Positions 1-10,739 of a stretch of 64,000 bases of DNA are shown here, piece by piece (within the stretch, counting starts at the first letter, position 1; each line of letters opens with the position of its first letter). The position numbers and the translations under genes were made by a program. The stretch comes from Owenia fusiformis. Its lineage: Eukaryota; Annelida; Polychaeta; Sabellida; Oweniidae. The stretch spans positions 17,905,564-17,969,563 of the forward strand of contig CAIIXF020000007.1 of assembly GCA_903813345.2 (NCBI GenBank), read 5' to 3'. The notes beneath the pieces were generated by a model. The model made no database searches, was not told where the DNA came from, and was given only the letters and a program-made list of their open reading frames with translations.

Positions 1-88
1 TCGTACCTCTTGAGATTGCACCCTTGCACCCCTGTAAGTATTGCTTCTGTAACTTCCTCCACTTAGCGCGTCTATTCTGGAACCAAAC
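1..88 (-). CDS. Homeodomain recognition-helix exon (exon 4, partial)
   Basis: Read on the minus strand, the acceptor tttgtctctag is followed by codons for [12 protein letters not shown], completing the recognition helix that exon 3 leaves open after residue 46. Trp48, Phe49, Asn51 and Arg53 are all present. The frame continues through LQKQYLQGC to the window edge. A possible donor (AGAG|GTACGA) lies in the last bases, so whether the exon ends here or continues is unresolved. Confidence 0.9.
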
Positions 89-3000
89 CTAGAGACAAAA
101 GCAGGTGCACGAATTACAACACATAAGTATCCCCCGAGGCTTCATGACATTTCTGAGAAAGCTAATAGGTACACCTCAGCGGTGAATTATGTAACGTAGC
201 ATGTCATATTTCGAATCTTCGATTGCAGTGACAAACACCGATCTAAATAATTTTTTGTGAATTATAAGTTTGTTATAAACCCAAATAAATTCCTTATTTC
301 GATCCATCACTGCAAAAAAACAAAAGATTTCTCAGAAATGATAGGATGTGTAATATCCAATTGCTTCTATAATACATATGAAATGTGAAATAATATTATG
401 GAAAATGAAAAAGTTTAATGGTGGATCTTCTCTTAAAATTAGTCGCGGGGTTTAACATGGCACGCAAATATGATGTGCTCATTTTGATTAGTATTCCGAT
501 CTTAGTTGTAGAAATTAATTTTCACAAAATGACTGCGTTGGTTTTGTGCAAATCACATACTCATATTACTTATATTAGCCTACTATTCCTAGAATCGATA
601 AGAATAGATAATCTATGTCCTTTGTAGTATCATATTAATACAATACAAGAATATAAAAGTGTACATGTCCCCACCAATGGGCAATTCTATATAATTTTTT
701 TCATCCTGAATGCCAAACACTAATCAGTTGAAGAAAACTTTTTAGAAAAAATCAAAATGGCCAAAAATCCCAAAAGGCAGTCATTTTGAAATTTTCATAC
801 AAAGAATCATTCCTGAAAATTTGAAATCCATCCGTCAAACAGTTGGCCAGGAAACCTGGAAATGCGTAGACAAGACTTTACAGACAACATTTTAGGACAG
901 AAAATCCAAAATGGTCATCTAACATTTACCAAGAATGTTGGAAAATTAATCAGTTCTGGATTTTGAGATAAAGAATCATCCCTGAAAATTTGAACTTGAT
1001 CCGGAAAACCATTTGCTTCAAAACATGTAGACCAACAAGACTTTATACAGACAAGATTTTTGGACGGAAAATCCAAAATGGCCACCTTAGCATTTAACCA
1101 GAATGACCAAAACCTAGTCAGTTCCAGAATCTCTCAAACTAAGAATCATCCCTCAAAATTTAGGAGAGAAAATCCAAAAGAGCCACCTTGACATTTACCC
1201 AAATGCCCAAAACCTTATCAGTTCGAAATTATTTTTAAAGCTAAATAAATTAGTACCGTGGGTACTGGGCTCACATGGTGACAGAAAAAACGGATATACT
1301 TTTTTGTTGATTTTTTGTAAGAAAAATATTTCAAGCCACTTGCCACTATTTTGGACTGACTGAGAGACAGATGGACAAATCGCTGTTAAGTAAAATGGCT
1401 GAAAAAAAAACGAAAAACATTTTTTGCCAATTATTTGTAACAAAATTATTTCATACAACTACTCTTTACAGTGACATGGCTTTTTGCAATGCAGACATCT
1501 GAAATTATTTGTAAAGCTAGGAAATGGGCCAAAATTGAATTTCGCGAGACAAAAATGGCGACCATTTTGAAATCAGGCAAGCTTTTGAACCAGGAGTCAT
1601 AGAGGAGTTTTTCTATTGATGTTGAACAAAAATAGCTTGAAACTGGAATCCTATCGACAGAGGTTTGAAGCAAATGGTCCAAAAGAGGATTTCGCGAGAC
1701 AGATGGACAAATCAATGTTAACTAAAATGGCTGAAAATAAAACAAGGCACAGGAAGTGAACGAGATCACACCATCAAATAGGCAGACACTATATGCACCA
1801 GGAAAACTGTTCTCCTATTATGTTTACAAATTTCAAGAACAAGAAAACAAGATGGCCGCCCAAAAGTTAATCAGCTCTAGTACTTGATATCCTCTATCAT
1901 TTGTGTAAATTTGAAGGAAATCCAATGAGCGGTTTTCCTGAAATGGTGATGACAAGATTTTTCGAAAAACCTTCAAAATGGCCGCCAGAAAACAAGATGG
2001 CCACCCAAAAGTTAATCAGCTCTAGTACTTCATATGCTCTATCATCTCTGCGAATTTGGAGAAAATCTGATGAGCAGTTTTCCTTAAACGGCGATGACAA
2101 AAAGCGGGACGATCACGATCACGATCACGATCACGACCACGATCACGACCACGATCACGACCACGATCACGACCACGATCACGACCACGACCAGTATGAC
2201 GACGATGGTGTGATAAAAAACGGATATAATATTTAGCCGATTTATTGTAACAAAATTATTTCATACAACTACTCTTTACAGTGACATGGCTTTTTACAAT
2301 GCAGGACAGCTGAAATTATTTGTATAGCTAGGAAATGGGCAAAAAGTGAATTTCGCGAAACAAGAATGGCGACCATTTTGAAAATAGGCGAGCTTTTGAA
2401 CCAAGAGTCATGGGAGAGTTTTTTGTATTGATGTTGAACAAAATTAACTTAAAACGGGAATCCTATCGACAGAGGGTTTAAGGTAAATGGTCTAAGGTGG
2501 ATTTTGCGAGACAAAAATGGCGGCCATTTTGAAAATAGGCGAGCTTTTGAACCAGGAGTCATAGGGGAGTTTTCTGTATTGATGTTGAACAGAAATAACT
2601 TAAAGCAGGAATCCTATCGACAGAGGTTTTAAAACGTGCCACTGTTATTGACGGAAAATGGATTTCACGAGTCAGATAGACAAATCAATGCTAACTAAAA
2701 TGGCTGAAAATAAAAAGATGGATATAATTTTTCGCTGATTTTTTGTAACAAAATTATTTCATATTATCTACCCTTTACATTGACATGGATTTTTACAATG
2801 TAGGACACCTGAAATTATTTGTAAAGCTAGGAAATGGGTCAAAAGTGAATTTCGCGAGACAAAGGTGACGGCCATTTTGAAATAGGCGAGCTTTTGAACC
2901 AGGAGTCATAGGGGAGTTTTCTGTATTGATGTTGAACAGAAATAACTTAAAACAGGAATCCTATCGACAGAGGTTTTAAAATGTGCCACTATTGTTGACG

Positions 3001-6000
3001 AACGGACAGACAGACGGACGGACGGACAGACGGACAAGTGAGTGATTGCAAAAGCTCACCATGTGAGCTAAAAATAGTTTAATTATGAGAGCTCAAAAAC
3101 ACCTTATTAATATGATACAAAGTATTATTGCTCGGTCACTTTTCTTTAGACATCCAAAATGGCTGACATGACTGAGCCAACATGTCCAAAATCTAATTAG
3201 ACGTAGAATGAAGTGAGTTGAAGAAGATGTTAAAGTTACTTTTAAGGACGTGGTGGACAAATTAAAGCAATTTTTAATTTTTGTAAAATGTAGTTTAAAT
3301 GAAAGATCTTTCAATTTCCTAAAAAATAAGACCAAAAAACTTTTTCGTTACAGACCTTACAAAAGTATCTCCAAAACAACTTATTTCGGGCATTTTATGG
3401 GCAGAAATGTGCTCCCCATATTATTTCACTGGGGATTTTTACTGTTAACAGCTTTCAAAATATTTAAATTTCCCCAACTTTTAACAAGTTTTAGAGAATA
3501 TCGAGTAGATTCAGATAAAAGAATAAAAAATGGGGTCGCCGTCTTTTTATGCTAGAATCATCAGATGTTACAGTTTTAAAAGTAACTGAGACGCCGTTTT
3601 TCTTAAAGTTTGCAGACAAGGATTTTAACATTTGAATTCAAAATGACCGACAGGAAGTGGGTATCGAGTGGAATTTTTTACTACTGGATCTGTATATATA
3701 TAAGTTATCCCTGAAAATTAGAAGGTGATACCTGTAGCGGTTTTTGAGAAAACTGTCGGACGGACGGACGGACGGACGGACGGATGCGCCTAGGCCGACA
3801 ATATGGCCCCACACTATGTGGCGGGGACATAATAAAACGAACTCAAAAGCGTTTTAATGTACAATTTATATCGGGTGGGCATAAAATGGGCCGCACTAAT
3901 CAAGTGTTGTCTGGTTGTATTGTCAAAGAACTTCTGCCAGATAGACGGGCACAGGTTTGGCCGAATCAATATGTTTTTTTCTTTGGCGTACAAGAAATTG
4001 TTCGCAACATGTATCAATGAAAAGGGTTGAAGAAGGACAAAAATTGCGAAAGAATTCCTGGATAAAAGTTCCGTAAACTATTTGATCAGAAAGTTGAAAG
4101 GACAGGTTCTGTAGAAAGAACGTACGTACAGTGGACAACCAAAAACTGTTTGCTCCCAAAGAACAAATAAGCGAATACGGACTTTAAAAAGGATAGAATA
4201 GAAAACATGCTGAAGAAATGTTTATGATAAATTTTCGCTGGAAAATTTACAGAAAATTGGCTTCATGATTTTCCATTTGAGATCGCGTGCAAACCGGAAC
4301 ATGCGTTTTTGACTCATTTTATCGATTTTGGTCCCATGAATAGAAATCTTAAGGGATTTGTGACATGAGAGGTATCAAAGTATTTATGCCCACCATGCCC
4401 ATATAATTGAAATACCGGGGTTATATACAAAAATATTGAACGATATTTATCGCTAAGCAATGTTGAGAGATTGATGTACGCTAGTCCGTCTTTTACAATC
4501 AATGACCTCTAATTATATCATATACATTGTAGTTTCTAATTAGCTGACGTCAATACTTATCTTCACTTATACTATATCCCACACCTTCAGATGATGTCAA
4601 TACCATGAGAGTACACTCACCTGTACCCTAGCTTCTGTCAAATCAATGCGCAGAGCGAGTTCCTCGCGACAAAACACATCAGGATAATGACTTTTCTGGA
4701 AAGATTTCTCTAGCTCCCCAAGTTGGTAGCTGGTGAATGTCGTTCTGTACCTTCGCTGCTTCCGTTTGAATTGGGCATCTGTGGGTATAATTATCATAAG
4801 AGTGAGAATAAATTATAGATGCAGAATTTTGTATACAATACAATGTTTGTAATGCAGCAAATCAAAGAATCGTTAAGCCCCCTTTCAGTTGTTTTTAGTC
4901 ACAATTTAAGCCGTACCCAATGCTCATATTTTTAACCAGAATGTATGTGTTGCTACCCTAGGGTAGTGTGTTGCCTATTTATATGATCAAAATTGTGCTT
5001 TGGCATCGTAGAAAAATTGATATCATAGAAAAATGCATCTTTGAATTCCAAGGTGGCTATAACACTGAAATTGGAGTAACTGAAATAAAACCTTGTGAAT
5101 CAAAACACAATCAGCCTGAATGTGGACGATCATCCAAGTCAGATCACCGCCAGCTAGTCGTAAATGAATAAAGATATCAAATATATGCAACTTCCAAGGT
5201 GTTATAACACATGAAGTTGGAACAACTAAAACCTTGTGAATCAAGACTCCATTTATTACACACTACTGGTACTTCATGGGTGATACAGTCACCTTATGTA
5301 TTTTAAAATGTGAGATACATGTAGGATAACCACCATTAGAGCAATCCTGTACTAAAGCCCCACATATCCGGGCACACATCCCCGCATTTACTCCAACCCG
5401 CATACCAGGAAGGCTCTTGCGCATATAGTTTATGCCTAGGTCACATTTGCTCCGATCCATCGGCCGGCGCCCGGCCGATTGAGTGTTTTGCTTAATATTG
5501 TATTCAATTTTGAACAAAATACTCAATCGGCCGGGCGCCGTCGGGGAAATCGGAGCAAATGTGACCAAGGCATTACCGTTTTTTTGTTTAACAAAGTAGC
5601 TATCTAATTACCAAACGTACACGTTTGAAATCTATCTAGTTGTTCAACAAATCAACCTTATGATGCTGAAAAGAACATTACATTAAAGATGATTTTAAAA
5701 TCGTTTTAATGAAGTAATGTAGATCAATTCATTGGAAATCATTTCCCTGATATCAGTCATGCATAAAATGCAATTATGAAGATTTATTTATATAAAACTG
5801 TTTTTCCTTTTATGGCCCACCCTGTAGATGTAGGCGCTGGTCGAACAAGTTGTTTTCGAATGCCAAAGACATCACGTGACTGATGCATTTGTATTTCTCT
5901 GGAAGGTAAATTAATGACTCCCATTTCGATATTATTTTATATTATATTGAATTGTAATAACAGCTCTAGTTACTCAGGAGGGAGGCTTCTAAGATACGAT

Positions 6001-7480
6001 TATTGACTACTTTAAATTACTAACGATCCCGGGCTAACGATCTATGTTGTTAATATATTTTCGATAATAAATATATGTACGGAAGTTTTTCACATACCAG
6101 GGGAGAAATCTGCAAAGCTAACAGATGGATTACATTGGAACAGAGGTTTCGATTTCTCACGTTCATTTCCTCGCACATGTAGGTTCATAGGTTCCACACT
6201 TGGTAAAGCTACTGCATCTCCTTTAGACGTACCTATATGAATAAAAGAATAAAATAGTACTAAGGGCATTGAACTTCGGAGTGAAAGTGCATTCAAAAGA
6301 TCAATTGAAAATATGATCATTTGGAAAGTCATCTCACAAATAAGCTTTAAGTTTTAAAGTCTCGTATGTGTACATGGTTCCTTTTTTAACAACGTTAGTA
6401 AGTTTAACAATAGGGAGTTTAAGCTTGCATATAAAATCGAAACGGGTTAATACGAACCGAATAAACAGGGAAATGTACTCGAAGTGGCGATTGTGTTTTC
6501 TGTCAGTCAGTATTACCCCCCTTACCCAGCTCTATAGCGCAGTATAAGGTGACCTGATTTTGCAAATGAGAAGACCCCGTTAGTTTCTCGTTAGAGCCGT
6601 TAGCGCAATCAAAACGGACGCGGACAATCTTCGTTTTAACTGTTGTTTCCAAACGGTTCGTGACCGAAATTCACTCAACTATAGAAAATATGTTACGTTA
6701 TAGGATGGATTGTTTTTATTTACCAATCATCAACATGTGCTGATATATTCAGCTCTGGACTTTATGTCCAGAGAGGGGTAAGACACATCGTCAGAAAAAA
6801 GTTCATGTTTTCACACCCCTATTTGTTTATTGGCTAATTCAAATCGGATGCGGTAAAAACCGAACGGTAAAAAACGAACCAATTTGCGAACGTTCCGGGT
6901 TTTACGTTCGCCCTTGGTTTGTCCGGCCGGTGATATGCTCAATGGCGCTATTTACCACAAGTTGGTAAACATGTCATTATGGATCTGTTTTAAAAAACAT
7001 TTGATGATTACTTTTAATAAAGATCCCCCGTAAAGTTTAAACCACTTTAGTAAGGTAAGCTTATGAAAATGTGAAACGTCTTTAATTCAAGAACTGACGT
7101 TTTTGGGGATTTCTTTACTTACAATTGGTAAAAATAGAAAATAAAAAAAACTTAACTCTTAAATGGTGGGGTTTAAATATTTCAAAATAATAAAAACTAA
7201 CAACTTGTTTCAAATTAATTATGGATGGAGCCTTTAAGGTCTGAAAAATACATGCATCCTAAATATTCCTACCTGCGTCCACGTGGACAGTGGGAGATGA
7301 TGAAGCAGATGGCGGAGTTGCTTGTTGGCAGGCTGGTGTATTGTTACTTCTGTATGTGGGGCAACCGAGTCCTCCAAATGAATAGGACTGAAATGTTGGT
7401 CGTAAACCATGCATATTGGACAAGCCAAACGACCCTCTTCTTAGCAATACAGACTCGTCCATACAGTCATTCCTCTCCAT
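1..7480 (-). CDS. Aristaless/Arx-like paired-class homeobox transcription factor (3' end off window)
   Basis: Four coding exons on the minus strand: 7480-7273, 6232-6098, 4778-4621 and 88 to about 1. Donor/acceptor dinucleotides are canonical and junction phases agree (1, 1, 0). The ATG at 7480 has an in-frame TAG two codons upstream. Exon 1 (69 residues) and exon 2 are low-complexity S/P-rich sequence of no recognised domain. Exons 3 and 4 encode a full 60-residue homeodomain: [15 protein letters not shown] at its start, then [12 protein letters not shown] at the start of exon 4. The intron lies between homeodomain residues 46 and 47, the usual place in paired-class genes. Gln50 marks the paired-like, non-Pax group and the [10 protein letters not shown] start is typical of Arx/aristaless. 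Oddities are Gly14 where Glu is usual and Cys30 where Thr or Ala is usual. By family it is a nuclear DNA-binding developmental regulator. Orthology to Arx rather than Alx or another relative is not settled; the C-terminal OAR region is not visible. Confidence 0.88.
2107..2192. repeat. (GATCAC/GACCAC)n microsatellite
   Basis: A hexanucleotide repeat that settles into a 12-bp period 'gatcacgaccac'. In one frame it reads as alternating His-Asp, but it lies inside the non-coding repeat field, so the reading frame is incidental. Confidence 0.95.
2998..3036. repeat. GGAC/AGAC microsatellite
   Basis: Runs of 'ggacagacagacggacgg' close the 690-3060 repeat field. The same kind of run appears at 3755-3785 and 10684-10710 and, on the opposite strand, near 17400. 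Confidence 0.9.
3755..3785. repeat. (GGAC)n microsatellite
   Basis: About seven uninterrupted GGAC tetranucleotides preceded by 'gcggtttttgagaaaact', the same arrangement as at the ends of the other repeat fields in this window. Confidence 0.92.
3935..4205 (+). pseudogene. Possible Tc3/IS630-type transposase N-terminal relic
   Basis: Translation around 4077-4105 gives [13 protein letters not shown], resembling the linker after the first helix-turn-helix of Tc3/IS630-type transposases. After a frameshift, YSGQPKTV follows, resembling the SGRPKT motif of that linker. Stops and frameshifts break the frame on both sides. This rests on short motif similarity only and sits in homeobox intron 3 in the opposite orientation. 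Confidence 0.4.
4621..4778 (-). CDS. Homeodomain exon, helices 1 and 2 (exon 3 of the homeobox gene)
   Basis: The acceptor ...cccacag lies just before 4778 and the donor CAG|GTGAGT follows 4621. The 158-nt exon takes one base from exon 2 (G+AT, Asp) and ends in phase 0 after ...TEARVQ. It carries homeodomain residues up to 46, including Phe8, Leu16, Phe20 and HYPDVF of the turn between helices 1 and 2. Confidence 0.93.
5433..5572. mobile_element. Hairpin MITE, 140 bp, TTA target duplication
   Basis: Left end TGCCTAGGTCACATTTGC and right end GCAAATGTGACCAAGGCA are near-perfect inverted repeats that continue inward through CGGAT/CGGCC-rich stretches to an AT-rich centre. The direct repeat TTA flanks both sides (5430-5432 and 5573-5575). 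The GC-rich arms stand out from their AT-rich surroundings. A 3-bp TTA duplication suggests PIF/Harbinger mobilisation, which is inference. It lies in intron 2 of the homeobox gene. Confidence 0.85.
6098..6232 (-). CDS. Homeobox gene exon 2
   Basis: The acceptor ttattcatatag precedes 6232 and the donor CCTG|GTATGT follows 6098. At 135 nt with phase 1 at both ends it joins exon 1 (G+GT, Gly) and exon 3 (G+AT, Asp). It encodes no recognised domain: [10 protein letters not shown] at the start and SVSFADFSP at the end. Support comes from splice sites, phase and position. Confidence 0.75.
7273..7480 (-). CDS. Homeobox gene exon 1 with start codon
   Basis: The ATG at 7480 starts [10 protein letters not shown]; an in-frame TAG lies two codons upstream. 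The exon ends GACGCAG|GTAGGA after 208 nt, phase 1. The peptide has a Ser/Pro/Thr-rich end ([12 protein letters not shown]) and no recognised domain. Phase agreement with exon 2 is the main support. Confidence 0.75.
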
Positions 7481-8329
7481 TGTCTAGTTAAGTCGAAGAT
7501 TTTCTAACGTTGATTATTAATAATTAATTTATTCTGTTGTTGAGTTTTAAAACATTTAAGAAATTGTTTATCCCATTTAAGATATAAATTGACTTTTTCT
7601 CCAATTACAATTGCCTTGAAAAAATTGATAACGTTAAATTATCACAGATTCCTTCATGGAATTTAGTAAACTAATATATTATCATTAAAACATTGCTTTT
7701 ATATGGGAGATCTTTTAGGATTTCTAACAAGAACAACATTTTTAATCTGTTTCTAGATTTCATTTCATGGCTTCACGAAGGATTATGATCCTCTTAATAA
7801 ACCATGTGTCAATTATCTAATTGCGGTAATACACTTAGGTTTACGTTGTTTAATTGATAATTTCCCTATGATATTTGTTTTGCTGGATAGTTGAATTCAA
7901 TCTTAAATGTTTACAGGATTCCCAATCCCATTAGACCTTAATAATATCAAACAATAAGCTATAAGTTCGTATTGAAATCAGACTCATTATCGGAATTATA
8001 GTGATACTTTGTTATCTTATTTCCGCGTATTCAATACATACAAGTGATGTGAGGATTAGCATGGTGTTTTTAGCTTCAAATATTCATAATATTTCCCATT
8101 TAAAGTCTGTCAACATGAGCATTGCATTGAAAAGCGGGTATGCGTTAGTTGGGCTTGATGCCTCTTTATTAGCGTTCCATCTTTATTCATCCTGTGAACC
8201 AATCGCAACTATCGCATATTATGTATCTTCCATACGCAACTTAAGCGTAATGATTAGAACGTGTTTTTGAAATATAGAATAGATGTCATTGGTTAGCTGT
8301 ATTAAGTCCCGTAAGGGTACAGAAGTGTA
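7481..8329. other. Upstream flank of the homeobox gene, no gene seen
   Basis: AT-rich sequence upstream of the homeobox start codon. It must contain the 5' UTR or promoter if 7480 is the true start, but no TATA box or CpG-rich block can be picked out with confidence. Confidence 0.4.
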
Positions 8330-9174
8330 GGGGAACATGGGGCAAAACGGCCCTGTGGGGCAAAGTGGCCCATCGAAATATCTTTTGAACTACAAAAAGA
8401 TGGTTCTTCAAAAGTCACATAATCGAATTTTGAAATTTCCGCCACCTTCTCGACCGCCCATTTTTAACCAAGCAGCGTCTCGCTTTACGTAAGAGATAAT
8501 TCTAATTTTCACTCTCTTTTTTGCAAATTACCCCTCCCACGAGAATCTCTAAAAAATCCGGCAACGATAGAATATCTCTTAGATTTAACATTTTACATAG
8601 AGTATGCATATTTATTCTTTATTTGTAAAAATTTCGAGCTTCAAATATTAGGCAAATTAAAATGACGTCTTTTTGAAAATTCATATGTCTTTGGGGCAAA
8701 ACGGCCCACACATGTTATAACATACAAAAATCCTTTTGTACAAGAACAACTGGTTTTCAAATATAACGATTTTAACATTTGGTTTGTACCTTATTTCCCT
8801 CCGACACATATCGAATGACTAGAATTATTGTAGCCGTTAAGAATACTTTATCTGTCAAAGGTTTGAACGTCTGAGATAAGATGTGTGTGGACGAGTCTTG
8901 CAATTGATTAATTTTGCTTTTAAAACCCATGTAACAGAGGGTGGGCCGTTTTGCCCCGCCCATGGGCCGTTTTGCCCCTCTCCCGACATTATTTTTGACC
9001 ATTGAAAAATCACAGAAGATAGTCCTAAGCAAGTATAAAACATTCGAAAAATGTAAACCACAACCCATTAATAAAGTGGAACATCAAAGTGCGTGATGAT
9101 TGACAGATAAGAAAATACCTCGTATGGAACAACTCAAAATTAAATTTTTAGGGCCGCTTTGCCCCAGGTTCCCT
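8330..9174. mobile_element. Non-autonomous DNA transposon with GGGGCAAAACGGCCC subterminal repeats
   Basis: Ends are GGGGAACATGGGGCAAAACG on the left and, read inward on the other strand, AGGGAACCTGGGGCAAAGCG on the right, flanked by TA on both sides. The motif GGGGCAAAACGGCCC or a close variant recurs inside near 8358 and 8693, and inverted near 8942, 8963 and 9151. No transposase frame is present. The TA flank suggests a Tc1/mariner-like or other TA-targeting superfamily; subterminal repeat clusters are usual transposase-binding sites. Confidence 0.75.
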
Positions 9175-9330
9175 TACGTGTACGTCCGAGTACTTGGCAG
9201 ACAAATAAAATCTTTGGCATTCTCTACTCGTCACTCTCCGTCATCGCGTAGTTTTCCTCAACAGTTCATGTTTTGGTTATTCAGGTTATTTGGTAGAGTT
9301 GGCAGTGCACTTATCCCATCTATTCCTATT

Positions 9331-9623
9331 CACGGCTACTATCCAGGCCAAGTATATATCGAGCAAGTTCCCGCTGACATCGCGAGCAAAGAGCTCATCT
9401 TAGAAGTGGAGCCTTGATAGATATGATGAAATTGAAATATAAAATTTTAGAAGTGAAACTCAGTAGAACTTTTCAATTGCAGGGCAACGATGTTCTTCAA
9501 TTATAAAATTTTATATTTCAATTTTACATATCTCTTAAGGCCCCGCTTCTATCATGAGCTCATTGCTCGCGATGTCAGCGGGAACTTGCTCGCAATATAT
9601 ACGGGGCCTGGATAGTCACCGTG
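9331..9623. mobile_element. Palindromic element, CACGG...CCGTG ends, 5-bp CTATT duplication
   Basis: Arms of about 115-120 bp are inverted copies: CACGGCTACTATCCAGGCC at the left and, on the other strand, CACGGTGACTATCCAGGCC at the right, continuing through 'gcaagttcccgctgacatcg' in both. The direct repeat CTATT flanks it at 9326-9330 and 9624-9628. Total length 293 bp, no open frame of note. The CAC terminus with a 5-bp duplication matches the palindrome at 32621-33616 in kind. Confidence 0.85.
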
Positions 9624-9769
9624 CTATTGTGTTCTTTGTCGTACACTGGAATAAAAACGAGAATATATTCATAATACCATGTTACGTAATTCAAATATGA
9701 ATGAAATAGTTTCAGGTATATTTAAACTAGAAAACAGCAACGTCATTGAGTATAGCAATTCCCACCGAA

Positions 9770-10710
9770 CAAAACATATTTTTGATTAATAGTGGCCATC
9801 TTGAAAATTTCTTCTTGAGCAGAGCTTGTTTGTCCCTTGGCATCAACATATAAAATGTAAACCATATCCGTTAATTAGCATTTGAGTTATCAAAGATTAC
9901 ATTCCTTTTTACGAAAATCAGCCGCCATTTTGAAAATCTTTCTCGAACAGAGTCCCTAGGCATCAGCATATAAAATTTGAACAAAACCCATTCACTACTA
10001 TTTGAATTATCAAAGATTAGATTTTTTACGAAAAGGGGAGGCAATTTTAAAATTCAGCTGCCGTTTTGAAAACTCTTTGTCAAATAGAGGAACTGTGTCT
10101 CTACCATCAGGTATCTGAGTTATCAAAGATAACATTTTTTACGAAAAATGGCCGCCATTTAGATATTTAGTAGCCATTTCCCTCTTCGGGGTCACCCCTT
10201 TGTCCTGAGGCATCAGCATATAAAATTTGAACCAAATCCGTCAACTAGTATTTGAGTTATCAAAGATTAAGATTTTTATGAAAAATTGCGGGCATTTTGA
10301 AATTCAGCCGCCATCTTAAAAATTATTTCTTGAACAAATCTACTTTGTCCCTAGGCATCATCATATAAAATTTGGACCAAATTCGTTCACTGGTAATTGA
10401 GTTATTATGGCCGCCATTTTTATATTTAGCAGCCATTTTGAAAACCTCTTCTTCAGGGTAGCTCCTTTGTCTCTAGGCATCAGCATATACAATTTGAACC
10501 AAATCTGTCAACTAGTATTTGGGTTATCAAAGATTACATTTTTACGAAAAATGGCGGCCATTTTGAATTTAGCGACCATATTGAAAATACCTTTTCGAGC
10601 AGAGATTCTAGCCCCATAAGGCATAGCCTATAAAATTTGAATCAAATCCGTCAACCGATATTTGAGTTATCGCCCGGACAAACAGGCGGACGGACGGACG
10701 AACGGACGGA
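9770..10710. repeat. Degenerate ~130-170-bp tandem repeat ending in GGAC microsatellite
   Basis: About six units, each with 'gccgccattttgaaa', 'ggcatcagcatataaaattt' and 'gagttatcaaagatta' blocks in the same order. The last unit runs into a GGAC microsatellite (10684-10710) followed by 'tatatccccctcgat'. A related piece lies inverted near 17400-17720. Confidence 0.85.
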
Positions 10711-10739
10711 CGTACGGCTTTCCTATATCCCCCTCGATC

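Larger units (their letters stand above)
690..3060. repeat. Repeat field of degenerate tandem units in homeobox intron 3
   Basis: Two unit types are seen. From about 760 to 1200, a ~165-bp unit recurs three times, each with 'gaatcatccctgaaaattt' or a near match and a 'ccaaaatggcc' block. From about 1439 to 3000, a ~300-bp unit recurs at about 1439, 2249 and 2747, beginning 'aacaaaattatttcata' and containing 'ggcgaccattttgaaa' and 'cctatcgacagaggtt'. The field ends in a GGAC-type microsatellite. No coding potential is credible. Confidence 0.8.

Noticed and set aside
1901-2236. Open frame with alternating His-Asp repeats, like a metal-binding protein
   Set aside because: The repeat is a DNA microsatellite inside a non-coding repeat field; both strands give open frames there and no start context or splice partner supports a gene.
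6510-6790. Possible inverted-repeat element with CTTACCC/GGGGTAAG ends
   Set aside because: The matching ends are too short and imperfect, and no target duplication was found.
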